A DNA stretch of 64,000 nt from Atherinomorus stipes (Eukaryota; Chordata; Actinopteri; Atheriniformes; Atherinidae), in assembly GCA_023101725.1 (NCBI GenBank), contig JALJCO010003974.1, forward strand, positions 45,354-109,353. Reading direction: 5' to 3'. Shown here piece after piece: positions 22,850-35,516 of this stretch (the first letter of the stretch is position 1; every line of letters starts with the position of its first letter). A model generated the notes under the pieces. It did not search any database. It saw only the letters and a program-made list of their open reading frames with translations, and had not been told where the DNA came from. The translations under genes were made by a program, and so were the position numbers.

Positions 22850-23060
22850 ATAAACTTTATTAATCCCAATTAGGAAATTCATTCTCTGCATTTCACCATC
22901 TCAGGTTGAACCTGAGAGCAGTGGGCTGCTATTTAAAGCGTAGTTGGTGGGGGTTAAGGACCTTGCTCAAAGGCCCACAACAGTTAACCTGAGTGTCGTG
23001 TCGGGGACTCGAACCCCGCCAAAGCCCGCGACATTACCTCTATGCTACCCACTCCCCCAA
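22850..23060 (-). mobile_element. tRNA-derived SINE with LINE-type tail
   Basis: On the minus strand a tRNA-like head carries an A box (TAGCATAGAGG, 23037-23047) and a B box (GGTTCGAGTCCCC, about 23003-23016) with a perfect 5-bp T stem (CGGGG/CCCCG). The gap between boxes is only about 20 nt, shorter than in a tRNA, so the anticodon arm has been shortened. A body with ACCTGAGATGGTGAAATGC follows, and a tail GGGATTAATAAAGTTTATCT ends the unit near 22850. That tail resembles the LINE ends at 350 and 60076, the usual arrangement for a SINE that borrows a LINE's reverse transcriptase. Confidence 0.65.
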
Positions 23061-24660
23061 CTCCCCATTTCCCGTGTGTGGTTGTGATGCTGCAGCTGTG
23101 AACACAGCACCTGCAGCGCGGTCGGTCTGCAGCTGCTAATCAGACCTGATCAGAGGAGGGAAGAAGATTGTTTAACGTTATATTACGTGATGCAGTTTTA
23201 TTTCAGAGGGACTGTCCTGTTACACTGTCGAATATAAATTTGGCACATCCAGTATTTGCTGGTGCACACCTAATACTGTATATTTCTTAATGCTACACTA
23301 GTGGTGCGTATAACGGTTTTCTGGTCGAATTTTAAGATTTCCAGCTCGTGCACCCATCTGTCAGTGAACTGAACGCTTCCAGAGTGTAGGCACTCACATT
23401 CAGAATTGTAAAGGGTTAATTATATATGAATGCGTGCTTGAAGTTGGGCAGGATGGTAAAATCAGATGTCCACTCGTGCTCATATGGATCCGGCTCTTTA
23501 ACGCCACGGACCCGCTCCATCCTCCGTGTGCCGCTCCATTTTGTGTTCTTCACTTTTCTTGTTGTTCCACAAAACCACTCTGTAGTCTGTTGTGCTTTTG
23601 CCAGCTGTTTTGAATGGATTACCTCTTCTTCCCACAATGCATTGCGTGTTCATCATGTGGTCTGGCGAGCTCTATAAGCCTGCAGGCTGCTTTCACAGCG
23701 ACGCGCCGCCACAGACATGATCTGGTGTTTCCAGCCCGGCGTCCCGGCTGTGGATCAAACACTCATTGCCTACATCACACCTGAGCATGCAGAGATGCTT
23801 CTCTTTATTTAAACAAATAACCAACACCCCCCCCCCCCCAAAAAAAAAAAAAACAAGAAAAAAAGAAAGAAACGCCTTTCACTTATCGCCATTAAGTCTA
23901 TGTCTTTAGCAGTATTATAATCTGGAATATGGGTTCTTGGGTTCTTGTGATACTGTATGATTTGGCTTTGGCTGATTCTGTCATTGTTAATATTGACCAG
24001 TACAGAGACACAGTGAGCTGCAGGGACTATATTCTCTTTCATCTGGAGCCCAAAATGAAATCCAAACACGTGTATGATGACATTTCTATTGTGTAATAAG
24101 TCTACAGTGTGGTCCTGTGTATACACACGAGAAGTGATGTTCCTCTATAAGTCTGTGCAGTGCAGGGAATCATTCATGAAAGAAAATAACTGTACAGGAC
24201 TAAATACAGTTACAGTCACTATTGTCATCCGTCTCCATGTATCCACTACCGCAGCTGTAACTGAGTTATGGCCCCCTCCCCACAGCTGTGTCACATCCCC
24301 AGTGAAACATCATCTTTTTGGATCCGCTGTAAATGCTGAATTGATCATTTCATTTTTTTTTTCAAAATAAATACTTAATTGAAACTAACATGGAAAACAT
24401 CAACTCTGGATTGTCTGGATTTGAAAAAATGAATTTGGAAAGTGAAAAATAAGCAATTGTTAAAGCGATATCTGCTAGAAGAAGTAATCGTCCTTGTTCT
24501 GAATGGACGTCTTTTCAAAACAGTCTTTAGCAAAAACACAGTTATGTTTCTGTTAACTAGTAATGTCTTAAAAGAGGAACCCACCAGTGAAATCTGCCCT
24601 GGAGGATTTGAACTGGTGTAATCTCACATCGATGATTACATGACAATCAAAAAATGTATG
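23061..24660. other. Unique noncoding stretch
   Basis: Contains (C)13 at 23827-23839 running into (A)14 at 23840-23853. Frames up to about 105 codons have no motif. Nothing else recognised. Confidence 0.4.
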
Positions 24661-24663
24661 TGC

Positions 24664-25011
24664 CACTGAAAAAAACTCAAATCTTACCAAGTATATTTTT
24701 CCAGCTTATCTTCAAAATATCGCATCACACTCAGTATAAGACGAAACCACCTGAAGAGAAACATATCAGCGAGATATAGGAACAAATGCATCTTATTTCA
24801 AGAAAAAATCAAGAAAATTTTATGTTCTATTGGATTGTTTTGCTTAAAAAAATCTTGGCCATGCTTAGGATGAGATGAATTTGTCTTAAAACAAGCTCCT
24901 ATATCTCACTGAAATGTTTCCCTTTAGGTGATTGTGTCTTACATCGAGTGTGATGAGATATTTTCTCTAGAAATGAGAAAAATCTACTTGGTAAGATTAG
25001 ATTTTTTAGTG
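24664..25011. mobile_element. Foldback MITE with CACTG ends
   Basis: The left arm starts CACTGAAAAAAACTCAAATC and contains TCTTACCAAGTA; the right arm mirrors it (TACTTGGTAAGATTAGATTT, ending TTTTTTAGTG). The arms extend about 150 bp each (e.g. ACTCAGTATAAGACGAAACC against GATTGTGTCTTACATCGAGT). No clear target duplication at the flanks, so the superfamily (hAT suspected from the ends) is uncertain. Confidence 0.7.
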
Positions 25012-26096
25012 TGGGGGCATTTCCCAAACGCCTGCCTGGCCTGCTCTCTCACACAGCCATGACTGAAGTTTTATTTCTGGGATTTGCAAACCTGTCCTGC
25101 CTGTGTGAGCATAGTAAATTCAGTTTTCTGCCTGGTACTGTGTTGCTATGAGGATCAGAGCTTTGTTATGGCCTGTCAGGGCGGCCCGACCTTCACATTC
25201 CTGCTCGGTATTGTGGGTAAGTGCCTCTCCATTTCTGCATCCTCTGCGGTCATGAATAGACTCCATGGTGTGTTGATTTTGCAGGAGGGCCTGTCAGGTT
25301 TGTGTCCACTGCGAATCCCTTTCTCCTGGTCTGAAGCATTTAGCAGCTGCTCTCTTACTCCCCCTGCACTCCCTGGAGTGGGTGAGGGTGTGTGTAGGTG
25401 TGTGTGTGTTTCCATGCCCTAAGCACTCTCTACCTAGAGATTACCCTTCATTTTGCTGTGAGCTTCCAGGGCTGCTGACACAGCTACTTCCTACAGAGAA
25501 ACTTTGCATATGTATTAAGCGTGTGAGTGAGTGTGTGTGTGTCACCAAGTCTCTGTCCTATTACCTTCCCCGTACAAGGCAAGCTACTGATTATTGTACC
25601 TCTGCTTGCCTTTGATATTGTCACATCTCTTTATTTTATTCATTATTGCTCGGGCTCAGCAGAGTAACGCGTATTTACGCTCTTCCTTACTGCAGAGCCT
25701 TAGATCCAGCTTTAGATAGACAGTTAAAGACAGCTTTCATTTTAAACATATGTAGAAGCCCTCGTAATGAATCAGGTCCACACTGAACATTGCCAATACA
25801 AAAATGTACAAATACGAGTCCTACGGGGCTTTCTGCCACTCCGTCTGAAAATACCGCCCCCAGCAACAGACCAGAAGTGACGTAGGGGTAGGCGAACGCT
25901 CCCGACTCTTCAGATAAAAACATGGATCACAGCAGGAGGATTTTACATCATCTGTACAAGATGCTTGGTGTCACACATTTACACCTTTTTAGAGGTCTAC
26001 GGTCTTTAGAAATGTAAAAATCTGTTCCTGTTTATCCAATTTATTCTATTATATTTCAGCAACTTCACTATCTATTTGTTCAGTATTTAAAGGGGC
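25012..26096. other. Unique noncoding stretch
   Basis: Short TG tracts at 25390-25410 and 25520-25543. No coding or mobile feature recognised. Confidence 0.4.
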
Positions 26097-26100
26097 TAGA

Positions 26101-26544
26101 GGCAGGAATTAAAAAAAAAACCAAACATGCATTTTTTTTAAATACTAATGGGTGATGAAGCGCTAAATACCAAAAATAACGTTTCCAACACGTTTCTCTC
26201 CGTTGCCTTGAACAGGCTGTGTGCTGCATGAAGCTGCAATTTCGTGTCTGAATTACCCGCGCTGCCCTGCGGACGTGACGTCAAATGACCTACATCCGCA
26301 GTTTTGATCCAGGAAAAAGACGGTCGCGGTAAATTCAAACACTGTAAGCGATAGTTATGGATTCTTCTGCCGTCAGCAAACGATCCAGATCAACTGAAAG
26401 ACACTAAAAAGTGGAACTACGAAGAAAAAGCGTATAAACAACATTATAGCTTCAGTTTGTGCTCCCGTGACGGCTTGGCTCGTGGCTGCAGGTACCTGAA
26501 GCGCCAGTCGCGAGTTTTATTTCTTAATCTTGCCTCTAGTCCCT
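26101..26544. mobile_element. TTAA-flanked MITE, family 1 copy B
   Basis: It starts AGGGGCTAGAGGCAGGAATT and ends TTGCCTCTAGTCCCT, with TTAA on both sides (26097-26100 and 26545-26548). The interior is the reverse complement of the copy at 10566-11049, e.g. GACGTGACGTCAAATGACC and AAACGATCCAGATCAACTGA. It lacks the GACTGACGC triplication of copy A and has several small deletions. Confidence 0.85.
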
Positions 26545-26548
26545 TTAA

Positions 26549-29110
26549 GTGACAGTTGCTGATGAATCTCCGTTTAGAGGAGACGGACTCCGCTCCAGCG
26601 GATCATCTGGGGTATGAATGTCCGCCAAACAGCGGCCGCGTCCGTGTGTTTACTCCCACCAACAACCGGCTCTGTTACACCTCAACAAAACACATCAGCA
26701 GGACATTTTCCCTTTGACTCTGTCCACAGATGTCTCTGCTAACAGCAGCACCGTCTCACGGCTCATACAAAGCGCTTTTACAGATTTTGGGAGGAAGAGA
26801 AGACGTCCTGCAAGCCAAACATGAGCTCAGTCTGGAGGGACGAGAGGTTCCTTCCTCTTCTAGTTGCCTGCGGTCAGAAATCCTCACTTTTCCCAGGATT
26901 TTGTGCTGAAAAGGCAGCGAAGAAAACACAGTGTCTGGTGCGGCAGCAGAGCTGCGGGTTGTGGTAGGAGTGTGTCATCTCTCCCTGGTTCTTGAGTCGG
27001 GCGCCACCGCTCTCTCCGTAGGAAAACGATGGGACGGCCAGCACAAAGCGTTTTTACGACGGATCATGTGTACGGGCGTTTATGAGTCCCGTCTCCGGCT
27101 TTGAGCTCCAGATGTTGAGAGGATCAGAAACAAACACTGAAACATGCAGAAGCTCCAGCAGCTGCGCTGGCTAAAGCTAAGCTAAAGCTAAGCTAACGTT
27201 GCCAGGACCCTGCTGTGGCCGAGTCAGAGAGTTCAGCCTCAGCTGTAGAGGTTCAGAAAGAGGACGGATGTTACAAAGATGATGTCCAGCTGCTGATCAG
27301 CTGTTGTCTCGCCGTTTATCTGTTATTGTTTAGCATTGGTCAGCTGTGGAGTTCACAGGACTTCATCTACTCTGACGTCAGAGGTCACACGATTCCAAAG
27401 TTTTAGCACCCCCCCCCCCCCCCTTTTTAAGTAACACTTCCTGGTTCTTTTCAACTTAAGCCAAAATCCGTTCCTGCCTCATCTCAGGGATGATTTTCTG
27501 CCGTTATAAAGAACGTGAAAGATGCACTTTAAAGTTCTTCACGAGCCCTTCAAAGCTGTGCCGTCCCATCGGTGAGTCCAACACTAAAGTGTGTGTGATG
27601 ATGTCACGGGACTGGAGACAGCAGTCAGATTGATCATAAATAAACAGGAGCATCTGTTTGCAGCGAACACACGTGTATGACTGTCCTAGCAACCGAAGGG
27701 CGGCGTTTTTTCTCCCCCTTGACAACACTGACACCTCCCAGTGGGAGCCTGTATTATTATGGCAACTGGGACAGCTGGATTTCCATATTCATGAATACTA
27801 ATGGATGTACTGGAATGGAACTTGAATGTTAAAACTTTCTTCTTCTCTGGCCATATGGTGGACAGTTCTCCGGGAGGAACCCGAGCTCACTTTGAATTTG
27901 TTTACGCATGTTGTTAAGGGCAGGAGGAAGGGAAGGAGGAGGGTGATGTTCTGAGTCTTTTTCTTCTTGCTTTTCACAGAGAAGACGAATTTCTCTTCCA
28001 CTAAGTAAGCTGTGCTTCTATGATTTAATCACTTACATTTCACCCATCATCACTGCAGTGCTAACAGAACTTCCATCTCCTTTCCCGACTGTTTCTCTCC
28101 CTCTGCTTCCTTTCTGCTAACCAGCGTTCAAGCCCACAGAAGCCTTTCAGCACTTTTACTGCCTTTCATTTCAGGTCACACACATCAAGTAATTGTGAAA
28201 TGTTGTCACCTCCACTGTAATTATAAGTGCCACCTTTTCACACCGCACAAAATAGATGAAAGTACTCCTGTGAGCATTGGCTTCCTTAACACACTTGCAG
28301 CACACACACTGAAGTCACGGAAGAAAGAGGATTCCCCAGAGGATGCGTCTGAAACAGGAGACATTTACAACGGTTCCATCTCATCAGACCCCTCCCCTCC
28401 CCAAAAACTCTCCTCTCTCCTCCAGCTCGAACCATCACAGAGGGAGGAATGCAGGTTAAGTTGTGTGAAATCACCGTGACAGTACATGCAAATTCACAGC
28501 AGCCCACCCACAATGGATCCTGTCAGTCACAGGGACTTCCCCCTCCCTCTGTAGAGGCTTTTCTGTGCACCTCATCAAAATGAAACCTTTTCGTGTTGCC
28601 ATTGGGAAACTGAAACAGTTCTGATTTAGGTTGTCGGGCTCCTGTCTGTGTGTCAAGTAGCCAATCACAGACCTCTTGTTCATTTTGTTAGCAGTGCACT
28701 CGCATCTGCATGTATGAGTTGTAGTTTGCATGTCTATGCAAACCCTCTTCTCTAAACAACATACACATCTCTAAGAGCCGCTTCACTCAACTGAGTTCAG
28801 CCTCACAAACAAATAACTAACGCTTCCTGCTGTATGTGTTTGTGCATGGGCTCTTATGTGCACTCAGCGGTGCACGAGAGTTCAGCATTTCTGCATTTTA
28901 TGAGGTAAATGTCAGTTGAATTTCCAACAAACAAATTACTAAAAAATAAATAAATAAATAATAATAATAATAATAATCCCATGGGGAAATTATTTGTGTG
29001 GAAGAACGTCAAGTCTGGGATGTTTATAAGTTTTTCTTAAATAAACTGCTCCCTCCACATCATCTGTGTTGGATTAGAATCAGGCCTTTGACTTGGCTTT
29101 ACCAAAAACA
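26549..29110. other. Noncoding stretch
   Basis: Holds (C)15 at 27409-27423, a triple AGCTAAGCTAA motif at 27172-27196, and (AATA)n/(AAT)n at 28937-28978. No gene or mobile element supported. The region 27820-28100 has a pyrimidine-rich stretch without exon-like frames. Confidence 0.4.
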
Positions 29111-29119
29111 CAACTTCTA

Positions 29120-30011
29120 AGGGCTGCCACAAACAATTATTTTCATAATCGACTAGCCACTGATTATTTTGCCGATTAGTCAACAAATCAGATCATATGA
29201 AAATTGTAGCATATTTACAGAACCAGTCAAAAGTTTGGACACTTTCTCATTGAATCTAATTGAAAAACATGTCCAAACTTTTGACTGGTACAATAATGTG
29301 TGTCAATTTATGTCAACATACAATTCAAGAAAAGATGTCCAGACAGAAAGACAGGCAGCGGAAGTTTAAACAAAAAGATGGTCTGATAGACTGAAACTGA
29401 AAACAAAGAATTAACAAACCGAAGCCGAAAACCAAAACACCGAAAGAAATTATGTCGATTTTTAGAACCGGAGCATTTTTGGCTCCAATGTGTTCTAACC
29501 TCATTAAAATCAAGGCATTGCAATAAATCAAATAGAAAATTATCAAAATATTTATTTACCATTGACATTACAGCAATGCACAATATAAATTATTTCAAAA
29601 TAAAATATTTAGTTTGACCCCACTCATGTACGTTACATAATGCGTTTTACATTTTTCTCTGTAGTACTTCTACAACAAATAACATTGTACAGGCTAATAA
29701 CTGACGAGCCTGATGAAAGACTGAAATTAAATATGTTCCCACAGAAAAACACAAAGTGCAGAAGTCGCATGCTGGATGCTGATTGCTGCTTCATCGCAAG
29801 TTTCAGCCGTGTTGTTTCGGTGATTTATATCTTTCGGCCGAACACCAAAAATGCACTTTTGGGTCATTTTTGTCCAAAAACTTTCAGTGACCGAATTTTC
29901 GGTGCATCCTTACAATAAACGATTAATTGATAATGAAATTTGTCAATGGCTGTTTTGATAGTCGATGATTAATATGTATCGATTGATCAATCAACTAATC
30001 GTGGCAGCCCT
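29120..30011. mobile_element. Composite hAT-type repeat
   Basis: The outer ends mirror each other: AGGGCTGCCAC at 29120 and GTGGCAGCCCT ending 30011, with subterminal CGACTAG/CAACTAATCG motifs. The 8-bp flanks do not match. Inside, 29390-29910 contains ACCGAAGCCGAAAACC and TTCGGCCGAACACC and ends TTTTCGGTGCATCCTT, a different hAT-type repeat end, and a miniature Tc1 hairpin sits at 29222-29289. No transposase frame. A relative of the outer family is at 61692. Confidence 0.65.
29222..29289. repeat. 68-bp Tc1-type terminal-repeat hairpin
   Basis: ACCAGTCAAAAGTTTGGAC (29222-29240) and its exact reverse complement (29271-29289) are separated by 30 bp. This 19-bp sequence is the terminal repeat of a common Tc1-like family in vertebrates, so this is an extreme internal deletion derivative in which almost only the ends remain. 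Confidence 0.75.
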
Positions 30012-30992
30012 ACAGGTTGTCTCTCTTCAGCCATCCTTTCTAAAATGGGTTTGTGTGCTCTGCATCGTTGTGTTGTCTTAGATCTTCTTCACTGAGTCCT
30101 TAAAAAGTAAAAATTTTAGGCTTTCCTGCAAGATTCTCTTGTAATTCGTTGCTCTGTCAATCATAGCTTGCAAATTCCCCATCCTCAGTGAAAAATGCTC
30201 AAACCGGGTTAGAACATCATCACGGTATGACATGATATGAATCCAAAATACATTTTTAATCTTAAAAAGTTCCGTTTAACTTTTACGAATTTATTAAAGT
30301 TTCTTCAGCAGTCTTCTTCTTTGCTTTATCAAATAGGCAGCGATGGAGTTGTGGCCTTTTCTTGCAGCCCTGCCATGCACACTATTGATCAGGGTTTCAT
30401 GAACATTAGCATTAGTCAGTGAGAGAGGTTTAGCTGCTTAGAATTTAGCCTGTGCTCCTTTGTGACTTTGCAGCCTGATACACACCTTGTTCTTTGAGCA
30501 GTTTTGGATGGTCGATACAGTCTGATTCGCCTGTGGATTGGGAAGTCTGAGCCCTTTAGAGATTAACATGTAACCTGTTCAAATCTGATATGCAGAAAGT
30601 CCATTGAAATCTTTTTCATGTGTCAGCAAATTTGAAGATCAGACTTTTACTAGTCCTCATCTTTAAAAAGAACAAAACAAAAAACATGGCAACCACACGT
30701 CTGATTGCACCCTCAAATAGCTGGCTCATCCTACAGATTTCCTAGTATTACATAAAATTCAGAAGGATTTATTCATAATGGTCCTCATTTATAAAACGAG
30801 TGTGGATTTGAGCACACATCTGATCACAAGAGTGGTCTCACGATTGGATCCACGTGGGCTTCATAAAACATCGTATCTGACCAATCTCAAGGTAATAATG
30901 ATGGGGCCTTGACAAATGTGGCGGCTTGAAATCCATTGTCATCTACGTTACGCCCTTAAATATTCATCGTCTGGAGGGCTTGCCCAGTGAGG
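30012..30992. other. Unique noncoding stretch
   Basis: AT-rich, no repeats or coding motifs recognised. Confidence 0.4.
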
Positions 30993-30996
30993 TTAA

Positions 30997-31480
30997 AGGA
31001 ATATTCCACCCACAGAATGATGTAACTTTATTTTCCACTTCCCCTCATGGTGAGAAAGACTCTGCAGCACTTTTTTAATATCTCAAATGCAGCCGGCGAT
31101 CAGGAAGGCTTCTCGTTTTCCCCCATATTTCATATAATGGAGTTCGCTGGTGCCCGAGCCAAAAAGGTCCATAAAAGTCCACAAAAACTTGTCAATATTC
31201 CTCCATACTGCTCGTCCAACGTAATCCAAGTGTCCTGAGTGGGTAGCGTCCAGAATTTACTAGAAACCACATCATTTACTAGATTTTTAGAGCCTATTTT
31301 TGTTCTCTCAAACTTGCCGTATTTTCTTGTAACGTGACATTCCTGCACTGGAGCTTCGTGTTTTTCATCATCTTTTGCACGTTTTCTGTACAACATATGT
31401 CTGTAAATGATCAGTGATGTTTATTTGATGTCAGTGTAAAGTGATAAACGTTTGAAGGAACGTTGTTTGTGCTAAACGTT
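30997..31480. mobile_element. TTAAAGG-type MITE, left end only
   Basis: TTAA (30993-30996) is followed by AGGAATATTCCACCCACAG, the same TTAA|AGG start as the MITEs at 10.6, 14.5 and 26.1 kb, and a sequence I associate with a frequent fish MITE. No mirrored right end was found, so the right limit is a guess and the copy is probably truncated. Confidence 0.4.
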
Positions 31481-32860
31481 TTGACGACGGCAGTGATACT
31501 AATTGCGTTAGCCTGTCTATGGGTTTTTCAATGTTAAGTTAGCATTCATGCTAATCGGTAGTCATGTGTGCATTTAATGGGAGACTCAGCACTGGTTTTA
31601 ATGGACACAAAGTAATATTTGCTCAAATGTATATAAGAATCTAACTCATTTGAGTTAATCAATTTAATGATTAATAATTCATTCATTAATTTACATATCT
31701 GTATGTTGGTATTTCAGTTATACAGTAGTTCTCATATGTCCTAAACATCTACTGGGTGTTTGTTGAAGAACCTGTTAATCTATCTGCCAAACAAGAAGTC
31801 ACGTGAAGTTCCAGTTAAGGCAGAATATCTGTTTTAATAAAATGAAAATAAAAGTAGATTTTGTCTGTTTTGGCTGGTTTATTGGTAGGTTTATTGTCCA
31901 TTTATCGTTATCAAGGTGAACTGCTCAATATATTGTGATATTTATTTTTGGCCATTATCGCCCAGCCCTACTTTGAGGTTTCCTTTCTTCCGTTTTTTCT
32001 TCCTCTTTTAAATGTATTTGTGGATGGTTCCAAACAATGCTGCGCTACCGATACCAAGTGGTGTTAGCTGACATTAAAACAGGGAAATCAACTATGAACT
32101 CTGCACTGCCACCTAGTGGACAAACTAATTTATGAACCATGGGAACGAAGAAGATGTATGGAAGTATGAAGGCGGCGCACGTGAAACGGACGTTGCCATT
32201 TACACACATAAGGGAGCATAAATGGGTCTTAGACCAGTGTTTTTTTTCCAGAAGTTCGCCCCCTCTGGTGACAAGTGGAAGTGACGCTAATGTCGTGCAC
32301 ACGCATCAGCTGCTTGGACTGCGTTGGTCTCTAATTTAACCACATTACACTCAGTCTGAGCCCAGAGTTAGAGACACGAAGTCTACTGAAGTAATAAAGT
32401 TATAAATCTGCACGTTGTTTACGGTTTGATCGTTGAGTAAACTGATGGACTGTATGCTAACGGTAGCAACAGGCTAACACTGGCTTGTAGTTCAAATATC
32501 TAAATTCACAGACTGAGACCACGATTACCTTATAAAATTACCACATAAACTACATTTAACAACATTTACATTTAACATCTGTTCCCCGGGAACAGTCATA
32601 TGTCTGTCATACTGCTGCATTTACATGCTAACAACTTAGCATTGCAATATTCTGCATCCTTATTTCCATCATACATCACATTTACTTTGTTAGTGAGAAG
32701 AAAGCAACTGTGGGTCCGTTTTATTCCCAGACTGGATCAGAGCTCCCTCCGATTTAAAAGAAAAAAAGCTGCTTGGTTGTTTACTCCCGTCTTACTCCGT
32801 TGCCGGTGTTGAGCTGTAAAACAGCAGCCTGCTCATGTTTGTGGACCTGCTTTGGCTTGG
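31481..32860. other. Noncoding stretch with one hAT-like end
   Basis: TTATCGCCCAGCCCTA at 31957-31972 resembles the right end of hAT repeats that begin TAGGGCTGGGCGATAA; the left end was not identified. The rest is unremarkable. Confidence 0.35.
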
Positions 32861-32867
32861 GGTTTGA

Positions 32868-33075
32868 TTTAGATGCCTTCTTGTCTCCTGCACCTCGGGT
32901 CATGCCCACTGGAAGAGACCCTGGGGCACACTCAGGACCTTTTGGAGGGATTATTTTAGCCCTGGAATCCCCCAGGATTTGGATTATGTCACAAAGGAAA
33001 AGGTTGTCTGGTATCAGTCCTCATCCTCGTTGCCTCTGCAACCTGACCTTTGATAAGCAGTGGAAAATAGATGTC
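32868..33075 (+). pseudogene. Decayed LINE ORF2 C-terminal fragment
   Basis: The stretch GGGTCATGCCCACTGGAAGA ... CTGGAATCCCCCAGGA ... TCGTTGCCTCTGCAACCTGA follows the order of the C-terminal coding region of the LINE family seen at 17898-18060 (protein motifs around LGIP and LLPPRPD), but with frameshifts and many changes. It ends with GATAAGCAGTGGAAAATAGA, like the LINE's terminal GGATAAGCGG...AAAATGG. Confidence 0.5.
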
Positions 33076-33079
33076 AAGG

Positions 33080-34310
33080 AAGCGCTGGGCAAAGCTAATC
33101 TGTAAGGTTTTATAGATCTATAATTTTAAAAATGAGTTGGCAAGTTGGGACAGAAGCCTGATGTGATCTTTCACTTATTATCACACCGTGTCCCACAGTG
33201 CAGGGACAACTATTCGCATCATTTGCTCTCATATGATGAAACACACATGGGAATGTGCTGTAGAAGAAACAAGCAGAAAACAGTTTCATCTTTGTACAAA
33301 CTCGTCTTGCTTTGAAAACTTCTTGTAAAAAAATCAGGTATTTTCTTAAAGATAGTGTGATTGCTGGGGAAATCCTAATAACAGTGAGGATAATGTGTGT
33401 CTCTTTGTTTATGTGTGATCCTGATTATTCAAGTCCCTAGCCTGTTTTATTTGCGTGTTTGAGGTTTGTTGTCACAAGCCCAATTTGCATGCTGATATTA
33501 ACTCATTATGATATTTAACTGTGTTGATGAATGTAGATTATGTATCTCGGCTCTTCGCTTCCTGCCGCAGCGGGTGCACTTGTACATACACATGCATGTG
33601 GGCACACAAACACACTCACTGGGAACTTAAATGAATATGCATGTCCTGCAGAGAGGACGGAGAAGAAAGATGAATATTTTTACAGGCAAAGTGGTGTGAA
33701 GTTGAATGAAGCCGTAAGAGAATAAGGGTTTGTAAAGAAGGGGGCATTCTTAAACACACTGTGCCGGATCTAAGATCCAAATGTGCGTGCAATAATTTGC
33801 CCGTGCAATGTAGAATTTTGCATGTGGGGCTGAACCACGGTTTGCAGGTGATTTACTAAGAGTAAACGCAAATGGCTGCAGGCACAAACGCGTTGGAGAC
33901 GCCCTGATATAAATGAGGGTTTTGTGTGTTTCAAGGTTTGCAGTGTGGAGAATTTTGAGAGGACAAAGCACAAAAGGAAATACGACCCTGGAGACAGAGA
34001 TATTGAAGAAGATGCAAATCAGATATGCTATACTATTATCAGAGCATATATACTATACAGTATATAAATACAAATATGCTATATATAAGGACTGTTATTA
34101 CGATTAATATGAATACAAATAAGACACCGGGTATCTGAGAAAGGATTATAGAAGGAAGGAGTGTAAAGAGAAAGGGGGGAAAAAAAAAATGAAATTACAA
34201 TTAATATACAAGATTATTCATTGATTTAAAAAAAGTGTTTATTGAACCACCAGAACTCAACCTCAATTATAACTTTTTCAAAAAAACACAACTGGAAATA
34301 AATTGGAAAC
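33080..34310. other. Noncoding stretch
   Basis: Unique-looking and AT-rich. Around 33835-33870 'gtgatttactaagagtaaacgc' resembles a transposon subterminal sequence but no element can be delimited. A poly-A tract lies at 34170-34189. Confidence 0.35.
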
Positions 34311-34322
34311 AAGTAAAGGAGT

Positions 34323-35394
34323 TAGGGCTGTGTTAAACAATTATTTTTTAAACGATTAATCTATCGATTATTTTTTCGATGCATCGATTAATCTAACGAT
34401 TCACTTTTTTAGTTCGATTCGACTCGATTCGATTATCGATTATCTCCTCATAAATTGACAGACAGCAATTTATATGTGCTGATATAGATATCTTAAATGT
34501 AAAAAAGAGCATGAATAAAAAGGCAGTGGGAGCAGCAGCCTGTCATGGAGTTTTTCATGAACCAACAGAATGTAAAATTGATGTTGAAAACACAGCTGAC
34601 TGAAAAACAGGCTTTTAATTCTTTCATTTACATGAAAATAATAATAAAAAAAAGTCATTATTGAAATAATATGATCATGTAAACTTGGAGGATTTAAGCT
34701 GAGACAGATATTATTTTCCAACAAAAGATAATGAAGATAAGTAAACATTCAGAGTTGAACATTATATTGAACATGGGTCTAGCTTCCAGAAAAAGTGCAT
34801 CTTCATCTTTATTCTGTTAATGCTTAATATGGGTGCCAATCACTTGGAAATGAAATTAGAAATGCTTTATTTATCCCAGAAGTGACGACACAATACTATT
34901 ACCAACAGATGAAACACGAACATAAGGTTGAGAACGTGACTTTAATTATATTCAGTCAGAGACGAGACAGCTCCCGGCATCAGCTGTAGTTCACACCCAC
35001 GGCCAGCAGATGGAGCTCAGCATCAGCTGCAGTTCCACCCACGGCCAGCAGATGGAGCTCGTGCTTCATGCTGACCGTCTCAAACAGGCCTGACGTGTCT
35101 GAAGACATGGCGTCCATCTCACAGAAGTGTCTCATGTCTCATTAGGCTTCGGATTCACCATCCCTAATATATAGTTATACCTTCGATAAACGAGTGTGGG
35201 CCTTCACTGCCTTACACTTTGGAAACTTGGAAGAGACACTCGTGGAGATCGCGCCGCCATCTTTGTTTTAGTCTGAAGTCGCATGGCGCCGCCATCTTTG
35301 TTTTGGTCTGATGACGCATCAGTACGCATATTTTGCGTCGACGTATTTTTTGCGTCGACGTAATCGGTTGCGTTGACGAATCGTCCCAGCCCTA
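34323..35394. mobile_element. Non-autonomous hAT element with perfect 8-bp duplication
   Basis: It begins TAGGGCTG and ends CAGCCCTA, with the identical 8-bp flank AAAGGAGT on each side (34315-34322 and 35395-35402), diagnostic of hAT insertion. Subterminal sequences are rich in CGATTAATC and GACGAATCG motifs. The interior contains a LINE/SINE-like tail (TGCTTTATTTATCCCAGAAG near 34863), a tandem duplication around GGCCAGCAGATGGAGCTC (about 34978-35060), and a second one around GCCGCCATCTTTGTTTT (35253-35310). No transposase frame. Confidence 0.9.
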
Positions 35395-35516
35395 AAAGGA
35401 GTAAAATAAGAATAATATAAAATAATAATAGCAATAGTAAAAATGAATCCCGTCTACATGCATTCCTGTTCTATACTCCCTGCAGTTTGCTTCCTGTAAC
35501 TCCACCAGTCTGTTAA

